This document shows, piece by piece, positions 7,492 to 9,090 of a DNA stretch of 9,090 bases. Origin of the DNA: Cohaesibacteraceae bacterium. Its GTDB lineage: Bacteria > Pseudomonadota > Alphaproteobacteria > Rhizobiales > Cohaesibacteraceae. The translations under genes and the position numbers were made by a program. The DNA is taken from contig JAESRR010000081.1 in NCBI GenBank assembly GCA_016764535.1, forward strand, positions 1 through 9,090, read 5' to 3'. Under the pieces are notes generated by a model that worked only from the letters and a program-made list of their open reading frames with translations, did no database searches and had not been told where the DNA came from. Position 1 is the first letter of the stretch; each line of letters begins with the position of its first letter.

Positions 7492-7617
7492 ATGGATGCT
7501 GATCGACATCAGCATGACGTGGTGGGTGGAGATGTCGTTTGAGTAACAAATTGCGATGTTGTGGGCTTCCGGTGTTGATAAATCCTCTGTGTCATTCCAG
7601 CGCAGGCTGGAATCCAT
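7492..7617. repeat. Inverted hairpin pair, unit 1 (REPIN-like)
   Basis: Hairpin 1 at 7492-7518 and hairpin 2 at 7591-7617 are both 27 nt long. Read from their GTC ends, which face each other across the spacer, both follow the plan GTC, 8-nt stem beginning AT, 4-nt loop, 8-nt stem ending AT, CCAT. The stem interiors differ but remain fully paired. Confidence 0.8.
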
Positions 7618-7747
7618 CATGAAGAGTAGCAACGCTTGCAATAGCAGTTGAGAACTCCGCTGCTCTGCGATTTGTTTGTGTACTCTGTTTCTCCAAGGAG
7701 ACAACCGAGAAGGCTGCCACCCCTGTGCCTTGCCGATTTGCATCTCT

Positions 7748-7874
7748 ATGGATGCTGATCGCCATCAGCATGACACAGAGGTTGAGGGGAACGCTGGTGA
7801 ATTGACAACCGTGGTCGTATTTCTCCAACGACAACAAAACCCAATTTGTCATTCCAGCGCAGGCTGGAATCCAT
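7748..7874. repeat. Inverted hairpin pair, unit 2 (REPIN-like, alternative spacer)
   Basis: Hairpin 1 at 7748-7774 differs from the other copies by one loop base (CGCC for CGAC), leaving the stem intact. Hairpin 2 is at 7848-7874. The 73-bp spacer (7775-7847) does not resemble those of units 1 and 3, although its length is the same. Confidence 0.8.
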
Positions 7875-7975
7875 CATGCAGAGTAGCAACGAATACAAAA
7901 GCAGTTGAGGCCTCTGCTGCTCTGCGATTTGTTTGTGTACTCTGTTTCTCCAAGGAGACAACCGAGAAGACTGCC

Positions 7976-8221
7976 ACCCCTGTGCCTTGCCGATTTGCAT
8001 CACTATGGATGCTGATCGACATCAGCATGACATGGTGGGTGGAGATGTCGTTTGAGTAACAAATTGCGATGTTGTGGGCTTCCGGTGTTGGATAAATCCC
8101 CGGTGTCATTCCAGCGCAGGCTGGAATCCATCATGAAGAGTAGCAACGAATACAAAAGCAGTTGAGGCCTCTGCTGCTCTGCGATTTGTTTGTGTACTCT
8201 GTTTCTCCAAGGCACAGGGGT
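7976..8221. repeat. Unit 3 bounded by 14-bp terminal inverted repeats
   Basis: ACCCCTGTGCCTTG at 7976-7989 is the exact reverse complement of CAAGGCACAGGGGT at 8208-8221. The left copy also occurs at 7719-7732, the start of unit 2. Thus 7976-8221 (246 bp) or 7719-8221 (503 bp) has the outline of a MITE-like non-autonomous element. No clear target-site duplication is visible outside. Confidence 0.6.
8005..8131. repeat. Inverted hairpin pair, unit 3 (REPIN-like)
   Basis: Hairpin 1 at 8005-8031 and hairpin 2 at 8105-8131, with the same stems as unit 1. The spacer starts with the 58 bp (8033-8090) that are identical to 7520-7577 in unit 1. Confidence 0.8.
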
Positions 8222-8330
8222 AGTGCAGGATTGAATTACTTACAGAAGTTGGAGCGTATTTCCGGTTAGAATAATTGCAGCTGACATCTGGTTTCACGAG
8301 TTTTGTGCTGATTTCTCCAGGCTGCCTCAT

Positions 8331-8377
8331 GGGACAGACTGCCCCCTTACACTTTCCATTATTGGGCTGTATGTCCC
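8331..8377 (+). promoter_or_regulatory. Stem-loop in the leader of the BNR-repeat gene
   Basis: GGGACA (8331-8336) pairs with TGTCCC (8372-8377) and GCCC (8341-8344) with GGGC (8364-8367), with a symmetrical 4x4 internal loop and a 19-nt apical loop. It sits about 170 nt upstream of the start codon. It could be a leader RNA element or a DNA palindrome; it matches no riboswitch class that I recognise. Confidence 0.35.
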
Positions 8378-8406
8378 AATATGCGTGCGTTTCCGCCATT
8401 TTGAGG

Positions 8407-8446
8407 GTTAATTTTCTGGCACTAAACGAACGGTCTGTTAATTTTC
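8407..8446. promoter_or_regulatory. 10-bp direct repeat with 30-bp period
   Basis: GTTAATTTTC occurs at 8407-8416 and again at 8437-8446, exactly 30 bp apart, about three helical turns, within the upstream region of the BNR-repeat gene. This is suggestive of a regulator binding twice on one face of the DNA, but only two AT-rich copies are seen. Confidence 0.3.
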
Positions 8447-8545
8447 CTGATGGTATGAATAAGGCCACACAGGCTGGCGCAGCACGAGGGGTGCGGCTTT
8501 CCAGTTACAACTTACTGAACTGTAGTGGCAAACCGTGAGGCAGAA

Positions 8546-9090
8546 ATGACTCCTTTTCCTGATATGACCCAGTCACCTGCACGGGTGCTTCCGGCGAAAA
8601 AGAAAACGCCCGTCGATGTGGCTGTTCCTCAAAAAATGCCGGATGAAGCTGCTTTGGCGTTTTCCGGTGGTCAACATCGAAAGCTTGATCTACTGCGTGC
8701 CGATGCCCTGAAACGTCTTGCCATGTTGCTTTACCCTGCTGCTATCCCAGTCGCGTGGAGCCGTGGTACGATGGTGCATGATCTGGTTGATATGGGGCAG
8801 GGTCGCCCGATTGCTCTGGGAGAACGGGGTCTGATTGCCCGCTCGCAGGATGATGGCAAGACCTGGGATGTTGCCCACCATATGATGCTGGCAAAAACCA
8901 ACAGATTGTTCCGGCTTTCTTCCGACGCGCTTATCGCGCAGGGTGAAAGTAACGATGTGGTCTGGTCCGGCGACGGTGGCAAAACCTGGAAAACCATTTT
9001 GCTTGGCGGCGTAACATTCGACACAATCCGTTCATTACGAGAGGGATCGTTTCTCTCTATCACTTCGGATGGCAAGTTATTGCGCTCTGA
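8546..9090 (+). CDS. BNR/Asp-box repeat protein (Ycf48-like beta-propeller), 5' part
   Basis: The frame is open from ATG 8546 to the right edge, giving 181 residues of a truncated gene; GTGAGG lies 5 nt upstream. Two Asp-box motifs of the S-x-D-x-G-x-T-W type are clear: SQDDGKTW (100-107), preceded by LGERGLIAR, and SGDGGKTW (141-148). A degenerate third, ITSDGKLLRS, ends the visible part. These form beta hairpins of a propeller, as in sialidase-like and Ycf48/HCF136-like proteins. No catalytic sialidase residues are visible, so an assembly or binding role is as likely as enzymatic. The first 60 residues are polar and lysine-rich (AKKKTPVDV) without a Sec signal; a mildly hydrophobic MLLYPAAIPVAW lies at 60-71. 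Function unknown. It has no evident link to the sugar operon. Confidence 0.75.
   Translation, partial: MTPFPDMTQSPARVLPAKKKTPVDVAVPQKMPDEAALAFSGGQHRKLDLLRADALKRLAMLLYPAAIPVAWSRGTMVHDLVDMGQGRPIALGERGLIARSQDDGKTWDVAHHMMLAKTNRLFRLSSDALIAQGESNDVVWSGDGGKTWKTILLGGVTFDTIRSLREGSFLSITSDGKLLRS

Larger units (their letters stand above)
7468..8221. repeat. Mosaic tandem repeat array, three units of about 250 bp
   Basis: The sequence TGTGCCTTGCCG recurs at 7468, 7724 and 7981, giving periods of 256 and 257 bp. Each unit contains, in order: the junction; a hairpin with stem ATGCTGAT/ATCAGCAT; a spacer of 72-73 bp; a hairpin with stem ATTCCAGC/GCTGGAAT; and a module of about 76 bp running to CTCCAAGG. Units 1 and 2 continue with a GAGACAACCGAGAAG tail; unit 3 instead ends in CACAGGGGT. 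Units 1 and 3 share an identical 58-bp stretch in the spacer, whereas unit 2 has an unrelated one. Units 2 and 3 share the last 76 bp exactly. This is mosaic structure of the kind described for rhizobial intergenic elements (RIME and related classes). All ORFs here are translations of the repeat. Confidence 0.9.
8222..8545. other. Leader/intergenic region before the BNR-repeat gene
   Basis: About 320 bp. It holds a two-part stem-loop (8331-8377) and a direct repeat GTTAATTTTC at 8407-8416 and 8437-8446. An 87-codon rightward frame (8275-8538) ends 7 nt before the next start and covers its ribosome site, but has no good ribosome site or recognisable domain, so I do not call it a gene. No strong promoter hexamers are evident. 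Confidence 0.5.

Noticed and set aside
7468..8221. CRISPR array
   Set aside because: Repeat units are about 250 bp with internal palindromes, not 23-50 bp repeats with unique spacers, and no cas genes are visible.
7450..8468. Several overlapping 70-127 codon ORFs on both strands
   Set aside because: They lie on the tandem repeats, repeat the same translated segments, and their lengths follow the repeat units. No family motifs.
8275..8538. 87-codon ORF before the BNR gene
   Set aside because: No ribosome site or recognisable domain, and it runs through the stem-loop and the ribosome site of the next gene. Kept only as a remark.

Overview
The window looks like chromosomal DNA of an alphaproteobacterium, probably Hyphomicrobiales. 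This rests on the style of the sugar-uptake operon, the paired TIM-barrel isomerase and Gfo/Idh/MocA oxidoreductase, moderate GC, and mosaic palindromic intergenic repeats. The genus cannot be fixed from the sequence.

Positions 1-4970 hold a leftward operon. In order of transcription it encodes a two-domain sugar ABC ATPase (RbsA type), an RbsC-type permease, an RbsB-type periplasmic binding protein, a TIM-barrel sugar (phosphate) isomerase/epimerase and a Gfo/Idh/MocA NAD(P)-dependent oxidoreductase that runs off the left edge. Two gene pairs overlap by ATGA (ATPase/permease and isomerase/oxidoreductase). A GC-rich hairpin sits between the binding protein and the isomerase. A divergent LacI-family regulator (5096-6148) shares its upstream region with the operon. 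That region holds two 14-bp palindromes, which are themselves exact reverse complements of each other, just downstream of a plausible operon promoter. The picture is an inducible carbohydrate import and oxidation module. The sugar is unknown, and no kinase gene is visible.

Positions 6149-8545 are about 2.4 kb without an intact recognisable gene. They contain a terminator-like hairpin after lacI, an uncertain 48-codon ORF, two short related reading frames that look like remnants of one membrane-anchored protein family, a strong double hairpin, and a mosaic tandem repeat array (7468-8221). Each array unit carries two hairpins of one family in opposite orientation around an exchangeable spacer of about 72 bp, like REPIN/BIME-type elements. 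The array ends in an inverted copy of its own junction sequence.

From 8546 to the right edge is the 5' part of a rightward gene for a BNR/Asp-box (Ycf48-like beta-propeller) protein. Its leader contains a stem-loop and a 10-bp direct repeat.
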